Shown: positions 50,275 to 59,292 of the stretch, piece after piece
Layout of the letters: each line of letters begins with the position of its first letter
How positions within the stretch are numbered: position 1 is the stretch's first letter
Assembly: GCF_000799565.1 (NCBI RefSeq)
Contig: NZ_JUHB01000001.1
Location: forward strand, 248,001-312,000
From: Cellulophaga sp. Hel_I_12
GTDB taxonomy: Bacteria; Bacteroidota; Bacteroidia; Flavobacteriales; Flavobacteriaceae
Direction of reading: 5' to 3'
DNA: 64,000 nucleotides
Translations under genes and position numbers: made by a program
Notes under the pieces: generated by a model
What the model was told of the DNA's origin: nothing
The model's database searches: none
Seen by the model: the letters and a program-made list of their open reading frames with translations, nothing else

Positions 50275-51423
50275 TTAATTGGTCACGTGAGTTCCATTAG
50301 AGAGTGTTACCGCATATATGGAACAAGGTGTATGGAATTTGTGCTGATATAGTTTGGCAATTTTTGTTTTAAAAACTTTACTAGCCGATCTTTCGATGAG
50401 GTTAATGGTGCAACCCCCAAAGCCGCCGCCCATCATCCGTGCACCCAATATATGAGGGTTTAGTTTTGCTTGATCTACTAAAAAATCTAATTCATCACAA
50501 CTAACTTTGTATTGATGTTTTAAGCCCTCATGTGAGGCATAGATCAAGGCTCCAAGAGTACCTAATTCTCCTGCAGCTATAGCTTTTGAAGCAAGCAGAA
50601 CACGATTGTTCTCTTGAATTACAAACAATGCTTTTTGATAATCCTCAAGACTAATTTTATGCTTTATAGTCTTTAAATCAGATGTTGTAGCATCACGCAA
50701 AGCTTTGATATGTAATAGGTTAGCAACATTTTCACAAACCAATCGCCTATCATTAAAAGCACTATCCGATAAACTATGTTTTACGTTGGTATTGATTAGT
50801 AGTAGTTCGTAGTTTTTAAAATCAATTTTAAAAGCTTTGGCTTCTAAGCTTCTACAATCTAAAAGAAGTGCATTATTTTCAATGCCGAACATGCTCGCGT
50901 ATTGATCCATGATACCGCATTTTACACCTACATAATTATGCTCTGCACGCTGAGAGATCAGTATCATTTCTTGTTTGGTAAAGGCTAAATTAAAAACTTC
51001 ATTTAAACCAAAAACAAGGCTATTCTCTAAGGCTGCCGAAGACGACATTCCTGCTCCACTTGGGATATTTCCACCAAATGTGAAGTTGAAATTTCCAAGC
51101 TTTTTATTTTTTTTTAGTATTTCAGCCACTACGCCAATGATATAGTTTTGCCAACTGCCATTGGCTAAAGTTTTTAAGTCATGTATAGAAAACTCAAAGA
51201 CTTCGTCTTTGTCCATAGCATAGGCGGTGGAGGCCTTAGCACTGCTTTTTTGTATGCCTGCCACAATACCTTTATCCACAGCGGCAGGAAATACAAAACC
51301 GTCGTTATAATCGGTGTGCTCTCCGATAATATTGATTCTTCCGGGAGAAAAAATAAGTACGGGTTCACTTTTAAATTTAGCAATGAATCCCTCTTTTATG
51401 GTATTAATGAAACTAGACTTCAT
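50275..51423 (-). CDS. galK: Galactokinase
   Basis: 382 residues, GHMP kinase. Galactose signature GRINIIGEHTDYNDGFVFP near the N-terminus, ATP-binding GGNIPSGAGMSSSAALE in the middle and GARMMGGGFGGCTINL near the end. Phosphorylates galactose before GalT acts. The two-gene galKT unit has no linked transporter or mutarotase in this window. A possible gene remnant lies just upstream. Confidence 0.96.
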   Translation of the reverse strand: MKSSFINTIKEGFIAKFKSEPVLIFSPGRINIIGEHTDYNDGFVFPAAVDKGIVAGIQKSSAKASTAYAMDKDEVFEFSIHDLKTLANGSWQNYIIGVVAEILKKNKKLGNFNFTFGGNIPSGAGMSSSAALENSLVFGLNEVFNLAFTKQEMILISQRAEHNYVGVKCGIMDQYASMFGIENNALLLDCRSLEAKAFKIDFKNYELLLINTNVKHSLSDSAFNDRRLVCENVANLLHIKALRDATTSDLKTIKHKISLEDYQKALFVIQENNRVLLASKAIAAGELGTLGALIYASHEGLKHQYKVSCDELDFLVDQAKLNPHILGARMMGGGFGGCTINLIERSASKVFKTKIAKLYQHKFHTPCSIYAVTLSNGTHVTN

Positions 51424-51877
51424 TTTGGTGTATTTAAAAAGCGGTTATTTTAAGAAATAACGCCTAGGTCTTTAGAAAGTAGAAGTGATTCTTCATTTAT
51501 TTTTTTTATCAATCGCAATAAGTTTTTGTCATCAGGAATACCATAAATAGTTCTTTTATAAAGTATTCTGTTCTTTAAAGATGCAATAATTTCATTCGCT
51601 ATACCTTAAGATAAGGACAAGGCTTGAACAAAAAAGTGAACTAGCGCTATTCTTCAGCCATCAAATGTACTCTTAATCCTAAAATAAATAGCTTGGGTAG
51701 TTTCATTTTTTGGATGCATCTTATGGCAGCTCTAGAAATAGAGAATCCTCTGTTTGTGGTGGTTCTTTGGAAGACATAAAGGTTAAGTGGAAATGGGGGC
51801 GTATGAGAGATTAACCTAACCTGAATAGTTTCTTTTTAAGCTGAAAAAGGGTATAATTTTTCTGGGTGGTCCCTAAA
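51424..51877. other. Non-coding region upstream of galK
   Basis: About 450 bases with no intact gene. Its galK-proximal part holds an open minus-strand segment that looks like the end of a lost gene (51450-51605). The remainder shows nothing recognisable. Confidence 0.5.
51450..51605 (-). pseudogene. Possible 3' remnant of a gene
   Basis: A minus-strand frame of about 51 codons ends at a stop at 51450. It encodes a sequence of normal composition (for example SLKNRILYKRTIYGIPDDKN, then LIKKINEESLLLSKDLGV). There is no usable start, and an in-frame stop precedes it. No family is recognised. It may be what remains of a gene once linked to galK. Confidence 0.3.
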
Positions 51878-51912
51878 TAAAAAAAGACAGCTACAAATTC
51901 ATGTAACTGTCT
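51878..51912 (-). terminator. Terminator of the tRNA gene
   Basis: On the minus strand AGACAG pairs with CTGTCT (51885-51890 with 51907-51912), extended by TTACA/TGTAG, and is followed by seven T. It lies 10 bases past the tRNA 3' end. Confidence 0.85.
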
Positions 51913-51922
51913 GATTATCAAG

Positions 51923-51996
51923 TAGCGAGAACGAGAGTTGAACTCGTGACCTCCGGGTTATGAATCCGACGCTCTAACCAACTGAGCTACCTCGCC
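51923..51996 (-). tRNA. tRNA with CAU anticodon (elongator Met, possibly Ile2)
   Basis: 74 bases on the minus strand, starting GGCGAGGTAGCTCAG and ending TCTCGCT plus discriminator A. The D-arm, the anticodon loop TTCATAA, the T-loop TTCAACT and the acceptor stem all fold. The CCA end is not encoded. The stem lacks the initiator-type GGG/CCC pairs. An A31-C39 mismatch closes the anticodon loop. CAU anticodons are shared by tRNA-Met and lysidine-modified tRNA-Ile2, so the identity is not certain. Confidence 0.92.
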
Positions 51997-52009
51997 TTTT
52001 TAACGGCTG

Positions 52010-52041
52010 CAAATATATAGCTATTTATCTTAGCTATCAAA
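52010..52041 (-). promoter_or_regulatory. Consensus promoter of the tRNA gene
   Basis: On the minus strand TTTG (52038-52041), exactly 20 bases, then TATATTTG (52010-52017): a perfect Bacteroidetes housekeeping promoter. Transcription would start near 52004, a few bases before the tRNA 5' end at 51996. Confidence 0.85.
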
Positions 52042-52125
52042 ATAAGAAGCATAAAAATATTATATCAATTTTAATTTTTTAATCCTTTATAAATATATAT
52101 ATTGCCCATTGAAAAAGGATACCTA

Positions 52126-52509
52126 ATGAGTGAAAAAGTAAAATTTGAAATTGAGTTTGTGATACAGTCATCACCTCAATTGTTATATAACTATTTATCC
52201 ACACCTTCAGGACTTTCGGAGTGGTTTGCAGACAATGTAAACTCCCGTGGTGAAAAGTTTTATTTTATCTGGGACGAATCAGAAGAGGAAGCTAAATTAC
52301 TGAAACGAAAGAATGAAGAATTTGTTAAGTTTAGGTGGGAAGAGCAAGAGGATGATAGTTACTTCGAAATGCGTATTATCGTAGATGAAATTACCTCTGA
52401 TGTTTCTTTATTTATCACCGATTTTGCTGAAGAAGATGAAGTAGAAGAAGCTAAAATGCTTTGGTCGAATCAAGTAGGTACTTTAAAGCAAGTTTTAGGC
52501 TCATCCTAA
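52126..52509 (+). CDS. START-like (SRPBCC) domain protein
   Basis: 127 residues from the ATG at 52126; a TTG at 52102 is in frame but adds residues not seen in the family. The SSPQLLYNYLSTPSGLSEWFADNV opening and KFRWEEQEDDSYFEMRI strand are those of AHSA1/START-like folds with a ligand cavity. Function unknown. A terminator follows in the leader of the next gene. Confidence 0.8.
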   Translation: MSEKVKFEIEFVIQSSPQLLYNYLSTPSGLSEWFADNVNSRGEKFYFIWDESEEEAKLLKRKNEEFVKFRWEEQEDDSYFEMRIIVDEITSDVSLFITDFAEEDEVEEAKMLWSNQVGTLKQVLGSS

Positions 52510-52530
52510 GGCTATTTTAGGATAAAACAA

Positions 52531-52538
52531 TATCTTTG
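52531..52538 (+). promoter_or_regulatory. -7 element before the aminotransferase gene
   Basis: TATCTTTG fits TAnnTTTG. It lies directly upstream of a terminator hairpin whose T-run abuts the next start codon. No -33 TTTG is seen at the right distance. Confidence 0.4.
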
Positions 52539-52539
52539 A

Positions 52540-52564
52540 CCTTGAATTTATTCAAGGTTTTTTT
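52540..52564 (+). terminator. Terminator of the START-like gene, abutting the next ATG
   Basis: CCTTGAA (52540-52546) pairs with TTCAAGG (52551-52557) over TTTA, followed by seven T. The ATG of the aminotransferase gene is the very next base (52565). Confidence 0.8.
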
Positions 52565-53410
52565 ATGCTTAATTTTAACGGAAACATACTTTCTAAAGAC
52601 ACAAATTTTCTAAGCTCAGAAAATAGAGGACTTAAATATGGGGATTCTCTTTTTGAGACCATCAGAGTCGTCGGCCAAAAAATTTATTTCTGGGAAGATC
52701 ATTATTTAAGGCTTATGGCTTCTATGCGAATTTTGCGCATGCAAATACCTATGAATTTTACCATGGAATATCTAGAATCTCAAATTCTAGAAACTATTGC
52801 AGCGAACGCGCTTGAAAATTCAGCAGTTAGAGTTCGGTTCACCGTTTTTAGAAATGAAGGTGGCCACTACTGTCCCGAAACGAATGAAATTTCATTTATG
52901 ATTGAGGTCAAATCTCTAGAGACAAATTTTTATACCCTAAACAACGAGCACTATGAAGTGGAGCTTTTTAAAGATTTTTATGTGAATGCAGATATGCTTT
53001 CAACCCTAAAAACCAACAATAAAATTATAAATGTAGTAGGAAGCATCTTCGCAAAAGAAAATAAATATCAAAATTGTTTGCTGTTAAATCAACATAAAAT
53101 GGTGGTTGAAGCGCTCAACGGTAATATTTTTATGGTGGTAGGGAAAACGATTAAAACACCACCGAAAAGTGATGGTTGCTTAAATGGGATTATGCGTAAA
53201 AAATTAATTGAAATTAGTAAAAAATTAGAAGGATATACCCTCGAAGAATCTTCTATTTCTCCTTTTGAACTGCAAAAGGCAGACGAGCTTTTTATAAGCA
53301 ATGCCATAGTAGGGATTCAACCTATCTCTAAATATAGAAAAAAGAATTTTACATCTACCGTCGCTAGCAATTTGATAGGAAAATTAAACACTGTGGCCAG
53401 ATTAGGATAA
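52565..53410 (+). CDS. Class IV aminotransferase / aminodeoxychorismate lyase-like PLP protein
   Basis: 281 residues of fold-type IV PLP enzymes: GLKYGDSLFETIRVVGQKIYFWEDHYLRL at the start, LKTNNKIINVVGS with the candidate PLP-lysine, and ALNGNIFMVVG with LNGIMRKKL later. Members are branched-chain or D-amino-acid aminotransferases, or 4-amino-4-deoxychorismate lyase (PabC). The sequence does not decide among them. It starts directly after the terminator T-run, so it must be read from the -7 element before that hairpin or from readthrough. Confidence 0.8.
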   Translation: MLNFNGNILSKDTNFLSSENRGLKYGDSLFETIRVVGQKIYFWEDHYLRLMASMRILRMQIPMNFTMEYLESQILETIAANALENSAVRVRFTVFRNEGGHYCPETNEISFMIEVKSLETNFYTLNNEHYEVELFKDFYVNADMLSTLKTNNKIINVVGSIFAKENKYQNCLLLNQHKMVVEALNGNIFMVVGKTIKTPPKSDGCLNGIMRKKLIEISKKLEGYTLEESSISPFELQKADELFISNAIVGIQPISKYRKKNFTSTVASNLIGKLNTVARLG

Positions 53411-53472
53411 AACTAGGTTACCAAGAGGAAACAGCTAAACGGATTAGGCCTGTATATTTTATAATTTTTTAG

Positions 53473-54033
53473 CTAATTTAAACTTGGGTTTTCTGGCGTG
53501 TTTGACCATAACAAATAGTTACCACCCAATTCCATCATTTTTTCTTTCCAAAAGGCGCCAGGAGCTTTTTGAATAATATCACTTTCGTATTTGTTCGGAA
53601 CAATCACCCAAGATTTTGATAATACTTCCTTATCTAACTGTAAAGAATCCCAACCGGTGTAGCCTAAAAAGAAACGAATGTCATCTTGAGAAATAGTATT
53701 AGAATTAATAAGATCCACAATTTTATCGAAATCGCCACCCCAATAAATACCATTCGCTATTTCAATACTATTATCAATTAACTCAGGAACTTTATGGATA
53801 AAATATAAGTTATCTTGTTCTACGGGGCCGCCATTGTATACCTCAAAAGGCACTACAATTTCTTTCACTAAATCATTTATCGTGTAGGCTAAGGGTTTGT
53901 TTAAGATAAAACCTACAGAACCCTCTTTATTGTGTTCGGCCAGCAAAACAACAGACCTACTAAATGACGTGTCGCCGGCAAGTGAAGGTTCAGCAATTAA
54001 AAGTTTTCCTTTTTGAGGTTGAAAAGATATCAT
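53473..54033 (-). CDS. YqgE/AlgH family protein
   Basis: 186 residues: GKLLIAEPSLAGDTSFSRSVVLLAEH, GSVGFILNKPL and FFLGYTGWDSLQLDKE are the family hallmarks. Function unknown in general; AlgH has been linked to alginate regulation in Pseudomonas. It lies 110 bases downstream of the HU gene with that gene's terminator between them, so it needs its own promoter. Confidence 0.92.
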   Translation of the reverse strand: MISFQPQKGKLLIAEPSLAGDTSFSRSVVLLAEHNKEGSVGFILNKPLAYTINDLVKEIVVPFEVYNGGPVEQDNLYFIHKVPELIDNSIEIANGIYWGGDFDKIVDLINSNTISQDDIRFFLGYTGWDSLQLDKEVLSKSWVIVPNKYESDIIQKAPGAFWKEKMMELGGNYLLWSNTPENPSLN

Positions 54034-54090
54034 AAGACTAAAGCTTAGTGCTTCTAAAATACTCTATTTTTATTAAACTTTACAAAAAGG

Positions 54091-54120
54091 ATAAAAAAAA
54101 AGCACTTCGAATGAAGTGCT
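54091..54120 (-). terminator. Terminator of the HU gene
   Basis: On the minus strand AGCACTTC pairs with GAAGTGCT (54101-54108 with 54113-54120) over a 4-base loop, followed by a run of about nine T. Confidence 0.9.
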
Positions 54121-54143
54121 TTACTAATTTTACTAAAGTATTT

Positions 54144-54416
54144 TTAGTTTACTGCTTTGGCTAATTCAGCACCAGCTTTAAACTTCACAACGTTTTTAGC
54201 AGCAATTTTGATAGTTTTTCCTGTCTGAGGATTTCTACCATCTCTTGCTTCTCTTCTAGATACAGACCAAGATCCGAAACCTACTAAAGAAACTCTATTA
54301 CCTTTCTTTAGAGAACCTTCAACATTCCCTAAAAATGACTCTAATGCTTTCTTAGCAGCTGCTTTCGTGATGCCAGCGTGTTCTGCCATTGCATCAATTA
54401 ATTCTGTTTTGTTCAT
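54144..54416 (-). CDS. HU-family DNA-binding protein
   Basis: 90 residues, the standard HU length. MNKTELIDAMAEHAG at the start, LVGFGSWSVSRREARDGRNPQTGKTIKI with the DNA-binding arm (RNPQTG) and KFKAGAELAKAVN at the end. A histone-like nucleoid protein, monocistronic with its own promoter and terminator. Confidence 0.96.
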   Translation of the reverse strand: MNKTELIDAMAEHAGITKAAAKKALESFLGNVEGSLKKGNRVSLVGFGSWSVSRREARDGRNPQTGKTIKIAAKNVVKFKAGAELAKAVN

Positions 54417-54457
54417 AATTTGTAAAATTTATTAGTGTTAAAATTTTTATACTTAAA

Positions 54458-54488
54458 CAAAATTATAAGGATTTGTCGTTAACGCAAG
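54458..54488 (-). promoter_or_regulatory. Promoter of the HU gene
   Basis: On the minus strand CTTG (54485-54488), 19 bases, then TAATTTTG (54458-54465). This differs from the full consensus at one base of the -33 element and predicts a leader of about 37 bases. Confidence 0.65.
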
Positions 54489-54588
54489 TAAAACAAGGGG
54501 AAATTGCTTTTTTTGTTGATAACTCAGGGGCTTTGTTGATAAAGTAGGGCTTTTTTTACACTTCGTCGAGACCAATCATAGCAAGGGA

Positions 54589-55536
54589 TTAGCCAACTTT
54601 TGCATTTTCACCTAAACTGAAACCATTTAATACATCTTGGGTTCGCATTTTTCGTTTGCCTGGTAACTGAATTTCTAAGAGTTCTATAAACCCGTCCTGA
54701 ACAGCTACTTTGATTGATTTCTTGTCAAATATGACCGTTTTAACCTTATGGTCATGTATTTCTTTGTGTACAGCTACCTTATATATTTTTAAAAATAAGG
54801 CCTGATCATTCGTGTATAAAGTAGTCCAAGAAGCGGGGTACGGACTTAATCCTCTTATGTGATTGTATATTTCACCAATAGGTTTATCCCAGTTTATTTC
54901 ACAAGTTTCTTTATGAATTTTGTAGGCTACTTTTTCTATAGGCGTATTGGGCTGTTTTTTTGTAGTCACTTTTCCAGCTTCAATTTGTTGAACAGTTTGT
55001 AGCACTAAATCGGCTCCTAAATTCATGAGCGTGTCGTGCAGCGTACCAGCAGTGTCATCTTCCTTAATGGGAATTTTTGACTGTGCTATTATTTCACCGG
55101 TATCTATTTTGTCATCAATAAAAAAAGTAGTGGCTCCCGTATATTTTTCGCCCTTCATAATGGCCCAGTTGATAGGTGCTGCGCCACGATAATCAGGCAA
55201 TAACGAAGCATGTAAATTAAATGTTCCGAACGCTGGTATTTTCCAAACAACTTTGGGCAACATTCTAAAGGCAACAATAATTTGCAAATTGGCTTGTAGG
55301 CTTTTAAGTTCCTCTAAAAACGACTCGCTTTTTAAATTAGGAGGCTGTAGTATTTTTAAATTTTTTGTTAAAGCATATTTTTTTACGGCCGATTCTTGTA
55401 ACTTTTGTCCACGACCAGCGGGTCTATCGGGAGCTGTAACCACACCTACAATGTTATACTTATGTTGTATGAGCTTATCTAAAATTCCCACAGCGAAATC
55501 TGGCGTTCCCATAAATACGATTCTTAAGCTATTCAT
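54589..55536 (-). CDS. fmt: Methionyl-tRNA formyltransferase
   Basis: 315 residues, the usual length. IVFMGTPDFAVGIL at the N-terminus, HASLLPDYRGAAPINWAIMKGE with the formyl-transfer His, and the C-terminal domain with IRGLSPYPASWTTL. Formylates initiator tRNA. Its start overlaps the end of recQ by four bases, so the two are co-translated. Confidence 0.96.
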   Translation of the reverse strand: MNSLRIVFMGTPDFAVGILDKLIQHKYNIVGVVTAPDRPAGRGQKLQESAVKKYALTKNLKILQPPNLKSESFLEELKSLQANLQIIVAFRMLPKVVWKIPAFGTFNLHASLLPDYRGAAPINWAIMKGEKYTGATTFFIDDKIDTGEIIAQSKIPIKEDDTAGTLHDTLMNLGADLVLQTVQQIEAGKVTTKKQPNTPIEKVAYKIHKETCEINWDKPIGEIYNHIRGLSPYPASWTTLYTNDQALFLKIYKVAVHKEIHDHKVKTVIFDKKSIKVAVQDGFIELLEIQLPGKRKMRTQDVLNGFSLGENAKVG

Positions 55537-57434
55537 TTTGATGGTATTTTATATTGGTTTGTTGCATTTAATATAATTAATTCTTCTTCCAGTAAGTTTT
55601 GTAATGCTTTTAAAATAACTTCTTCCTTATACAAGACCACTTTCAATAAGGCCCTAGAGGTCATCGGAGTTATTTTAAGTTGGGCTAGAATAACTTCCTT
55701 TGCGAGTTCAATTATGCTCTGCGCTATAGGAACAGCTTTTATGCAAATATCACAGGTGCCACAGGGCTCTTTTTTTTCTCCGAAATAGCCTAATAAATAA
55801 ACACTTCTGCACACTGAATCATTTTTCACATAACCGAGCATGGTATCAATATTTCTAGTTTTTTGTGCGGTAAGTAGGGCTACTTTTTTTGCAAATAAAT
55901 GAATGGTGCTGTCATCTTCCCGAGGTACGAGAAATATAAGTTCAATGTCGTTATGTTGTGCTTTGTACAGGATTATTTTGTCTTTTTCTAATTGCACTAA
56001 TGTGCTCACAATGATGCTTTCGGGGAGATTTACTTTTTTAGCAATGGACCAGGTATTGATCTTAGTGTCATATTCGAAAATTCCGCCATAAGTGCGTAAA
56101 ATTGTTTGAATGATCAAGGCACTTTTACTGTAGGTTTCTATATAATCGAAAACTTGATTCTTCGTGGCAATAAACTGAATACTGGTTTTTTTGGAAAAAG
56201 ATTCTGACAGTGCTAAAACCGAATTCTGATCTAACATTCGAAGTCCGTTATAGGTTAAAAACGGATTTAAGGTATAGGTATCACAAAAGGCATTAAAATT
56301 TAAGGAATACACTTCAGGGCTAAGTTCCCCAAAGGATATCTGAAAGTAATTATTGAGTTTATTATAGAGTTTTTTTAAAAACGGAATGCTCGGTAATCCA
56401 CTTAAAAACTGACCTTTAACTTGATTTTCATCGGCATTATTTGTAATTAAAATGGCTTTTGCTGGAGTTCCATCTCTACCTGCACGACCGGCTTCTTGGA
56501 AATAGTTTTCGATACTATCCGGAATTTGGTAGTGAATTACGGTGCCTACATCGGGCTTATCAATGCCCATTCCAAACGCATTAGTAGCCACCATTACTTG
56601 TGATTTATTCGTTAACCAATCTTCTAAGCGTTTGTCTTTTTCTTTTTTGGTTAATCCACCATGGTAATATGCGGAACTTATATTTTGATGAATTAAAAAA
56701 TTAGTCAGCTCAATGGTAAGTTTTCTAGTTCTCACATAGACAATACTACTTTGTTTTGTTTTTAAAAGTAGTTCTTTTAATTGGTAGGGTTTATCTTCAT
56801 TGAATTGAACAGAAAAAGCAATATTATCGCGAGAAAATGATGTTTTTTCTAACACATAGTCTTTAAAGTTTAAATTCTCAATGATGTCCTTGGCGACCTG
56901 TGGGGTTGCCGTTGCAGTGAGCGCAATCATAGGCGCATTAGGCACCAAATCTTTTAAAATAGCACAGTTGAGATAGGCAGGTCTAAAATCATTTCCCCAC
57001 TGTGATATACAATGAGCTTCATCAATAGCGATCAGGTTTACATTCATTTGTTGAATACGATCTTTAACGATATCTTGCTGCAGACGTTCAGGGGATATGT
57101 ATAGAAATTTATAGTTGCCGTATAGACAATTATCTAATAAATCAACAAGGTCATCTTGTGAAATACCGCCAGTTAAGGCTATGGCTTTAATTCCTTTTGC
57201 CTTTAAAGTATCTACTTGATTTTTGATCAATGCAATTAAAGGAGACACCACGATACAAATGCCATTTTGCACTAAGGCAGGTATTTGAAAACAAATTGAT
57301 TTTCCACCTCCTGTTGGCAACAATGCAAGCACATCTTTTTGTGCTAAAACGGCATTGATAATTTGTTCTTGAGATGCTTTAAAATCATCGAAACCCCAAT
57401 ATTGTTTTAAGATGTTTTTCGGGTCTTTTTGCAC
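55533..57434 (-). CDS. recQ: RecQ-family ATP-dependent DNA helicase
   Basis: 633 residues. Superfamily 2 motifs: LALLPTGGGKSICFQIPAL (motif I), DEAHC (II), GRAGRDG (VI). The C-terminal zinc-like segment with CGTCDIC is present, and the tail is a helical region rather than a clear HRDC domain. Unwinds DNA in repair and recombination. Its 3' end overlaps fmt; the upstream AAA ATPase gene ends six bases before it starts. Confidence 0.93.
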   Translation of the reverse strand: MQKDPKNILKQYWGFDDFKASQEQIINAVLAQKDVLALLPTGGGKSICFQIPALVQNGICIVVSPLIALIKNQVDTLKAKGIKAIALTGGISQDDLVDLLDNCLYGNYKFLYISPERLQQDIVKDRIQQMNVNLIAIDEAHCISQWGNDFRPAYLNCAILKDLVPNAPMIALTATATPQVAKDIIENLNFKDYVLEKTSFSRDNIAFSVQFNEDKPYQLKELLLKTKQSSIVYVRTRKLTIELTNFLIHQNISSAYYHGGLTKKEKDKRLEDWLTNKSQVMVATNAFGMGIDKPDVGTVIHYQIPDSIENYFQEAGRAGRDGTPAKAILITNNADENQVKGQFLSGLPSIPFLKKLYNKLNNYFQISFGELSPEVYSLNFNAFCDTYTLNPFLTYNGLRMLDQNSVLALSESFSKKTSIQFIATKNQVFDYIETYSKSALIIQTILRTYGGIFEYDTKINTWSIAKKVNLPESIIVSTLVQLEKDKIILYKAQHNDIELIFLVPREDDSTIHLFAKKVALLTAQKTRNIDTMLGYVKNDSVCRSVYLLGYFGEKKEPCGTCDICIKAVPIAQSIIELAKEVILAQLKITPMTSRALLKVVLYKEEVILKALQNLLEEELIILNATNQYKIPSK

Positions 57435-57440
57435 AAGGGA

Positions 57441-57977
57441 CTACATTAAAGAATTCAAAATAAAATCTACTCTTTTGGCTATAGGTAATTTAGGAACTTC
57501 AATAACATCATATCCAAAATTGCTGTATGTTTTTTGCAGACAATCATGAATCTTTACAGCTTCCTCAAAATTTTCATAACGTTCATTGTCAGCAGTATGT
57601 ATTTCTTTCCAAGGTGGTAGTAAAAATATTTTATCGTAGGTATATTGACGGCATACGCTCGTAAACTCCTCTGGATATTCGGTATTAAAACAATCTAAAT
57701 AGGCGATTACATCATGAATTCCGCGATCTAGAAAAACGATGGAATCTAAATGCGCTTTGGCCTCTTTAAACTGTGTCACCCTACCTTCTAAAATACGTCG
57801 GCTAAAAAGTAGTGGATCCGTTAAAAAAAGTTGTTCAACACCCTCTTTTCTAGCTTGTAAGGTTATTTCTCTAGAAATTTCATGAAAACATGTAAATCCT
57901 TTTTCTTCAATAGCTTTAATAACAGATGTTTTTCCGGTGCTTGGTCCGCCGGTAATGACAATTTTTTCAGAACTCAA
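57441..57977 (-). CDS. AAA-type P-loop ATPase/kinase (NadR-like fold)
   Basis: 178 residues with Walker A GGPSTGKT at the N-terminus and an IVFLDRGIHDVIAYLD segment typical of AAA_28 (NadR/adenylate-kinase-like) proteins. Possibly a small-molecule kinase; the substrate is unknown. Six bases upstream of recQ, so it is likely the first gene of an ATPase-recQ-fmt transcript. Confidence 0.8.
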   Translation of the reverse strand: MSSEKIVITGGPSTGKTSVIKAIEEKGFTCFHEISREITLQARKEGVEQLFLTDPLLFSRRILEGRVTQFKEAKAHLDSIVFLDRGIHDVIAYLDCFNTEYPEEFTSVCRQYTYDKIFLLPPWKEIHTADNERYENFEEAVKIHDCLQKTYSNFGYDVIEVPKLPIAKRVDFILNSLM

Positions 57978-58189
57978 AAGTTATTTTTTAAGCCACAAAA
58001 GTAAGGAATAATGAAGAATTAAAAATAACTAATTTAAAGAATTAAGGCTTAGGCCTTAGCCATTAGGTCTAAAGTAAAAAAATGAACTTGCGAAGGAGTA
58101 CAGCCTTCTTGAGTGTTTTTTAATCGCAGTATGTGCTCTACGCAATAACTTTTACACTTTCAAGTTTCCACTTTTGTTGGTTTTAAAAC

Positions 58190-58197
58190 TATCTTTG
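58190..58197 (+). promoter_or_regulatory. -7 element of the DUF493 gene
   Basis: TATCTTTG fits TAnnTTTG; transcription would start near 58202, about nine bases before the ATG at 58211. Confidence 0.5.
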
Positions 58198-58210
58198 CAA
58201 AAAAAATCAT

Positions 58211-58498
58211 ATGGATGTAAGTAATCAGAATGAATTTTACGATAAGCTTAAAGAGCGATTACTAAAAACAAGTACATGGCCCACGATTTATTTGTATAAA
58301 TTTATAGTGCCTACAGAAGGGACTGGAGTAAAAGAAATTGAATCGGTTTTTGATGATATGAATGCAGTATTCATTAGAAAGTTGTCTAAAAACGGAAAAT
58401 ACACGAGTGTTTCCATTAGTTTACTTATGGAAAATCCAGATGCTATTATTGAAAAATACAAAATAGCGACAAAGGTAACAGGCGTTATTTCTTTATAA
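58211..58498 (+). CDS. DUF493 family protein
   Basis: 95 residues, YbeD-like ferredoxin-fold family (FYDKLKERLLKTSTWPTIYLYKFIVP, then KYTSVSISLLMENPDAIIEKYKIATKVTGVISL). Function unknown; YbeD in E. coli is associated with lipoate genes. Standalone here, 98 bases upstream of the DUF4290 gene. Confidence 0.85.
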   Translation: MDVSNQNEFYDKLKERLLKTSTWPTIYLYKFIVPTEGTGVKEIESVFDDMNAVFIRKLSKNGKYTSVSISLLMENPDAIIEKYKIATKVTGVISL

Positions 58499-58595
58499 TC
58501 GATATAAACTTAGTATATATAACAGATTTTTGTTAATTTGCATGCTTTAAGAGCTTACTTTCCTCTTTATATTAATTAAGAAATACACTTTAAAT

Positions 58596-59276
58596 TTGAG
58601 TTTAGCCAACAACGAAGTATTCAATCTAGAATACAATACCGAGCGATCACATCTTATTATACCTGAATATGGTCGCCACTTTCAAAAAATGGTCGACTAT
58701 GCCATAAGCATTGATGATGACGAAAAGCGCAATGAAATAGCCCAGGCTATTATTAGCGTTATGGGTAATTTACAACCGCATTTTAGAGATGTGCCTGATT
58801 TTCAACATAAATTGTGGGATCAGTTATTTATCATGTCTGATTTTAAATTAAAAGTAGACTCTCCTTACCCAATAACAAGTAAAGAGATGTTACAAGAACG
58901 ACCTGCACCTCTAAGTTATCCTCAGAATTTTCCGAAATATCGTTTTTACGGGAACAACATTAAGTTAATGATTGATGTGGCTATCTCTTGGGATAAGGGG
59001 GATAAGCGTGATGGCTTAGAATATGCCATTGCGAATCACATGAAAAAATGTTATTTAAATTGGAATAAAGATACGGTAGAAGATAAGATCATTTTTAAAC
59101 ACTTACATGAATTAAGTGGTGGTGAAATAGACTTAGCCGCTGAGGGTGAAAACCTTACGGATAGTGGGCAGTTTTTAAAAAATAAACCGGCAAAACAAAA
59201 TTCAAATCGCTCGAATAATAAAAAGAGCAGAACAACAAACTCGAATACTAATAATCGCAGTAAAAAGCGATACTAA
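58596..59276 (+). CDS. DUF4290 family protein
   Basis: 226 residues, a Bacteroidetes-specific family: EYNTERSHLIIPEYGRHFQKMVDYA near the start and a helical core. The C-terminal 35 residues are a basic Asn/Ser/Lys tail, probably disordered. The start is TTG at 58596; no ATG fits. It is 17 bases upstream of murA and likely co-transcribed, which is common for DUF4290 genes. Function unknown. Confidence 0.88.
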   Translation: MSLANNEVFNLEYNTERSHLIIPEYGRHFQKMVDYAISIDDDEKRNEIAQAIISVMGNLQPHFRDVPDFQHKLWDQLFIMSDFKLKVDSPYPITSKEMLQERPAPLSYPQNFPKYRFYGNNIKLMIDVAISWDKGDKRDGLEYAIANHMKKCYLNWNKDTVEDKIIFKHLHELSGGEIDLAAEGENLTDSGQFLKNKPAKQNSNRSNNKKSRTTNSNTNNRSKKRY

Positions 59277-59292
59277 AAATATTCAAAATTAA

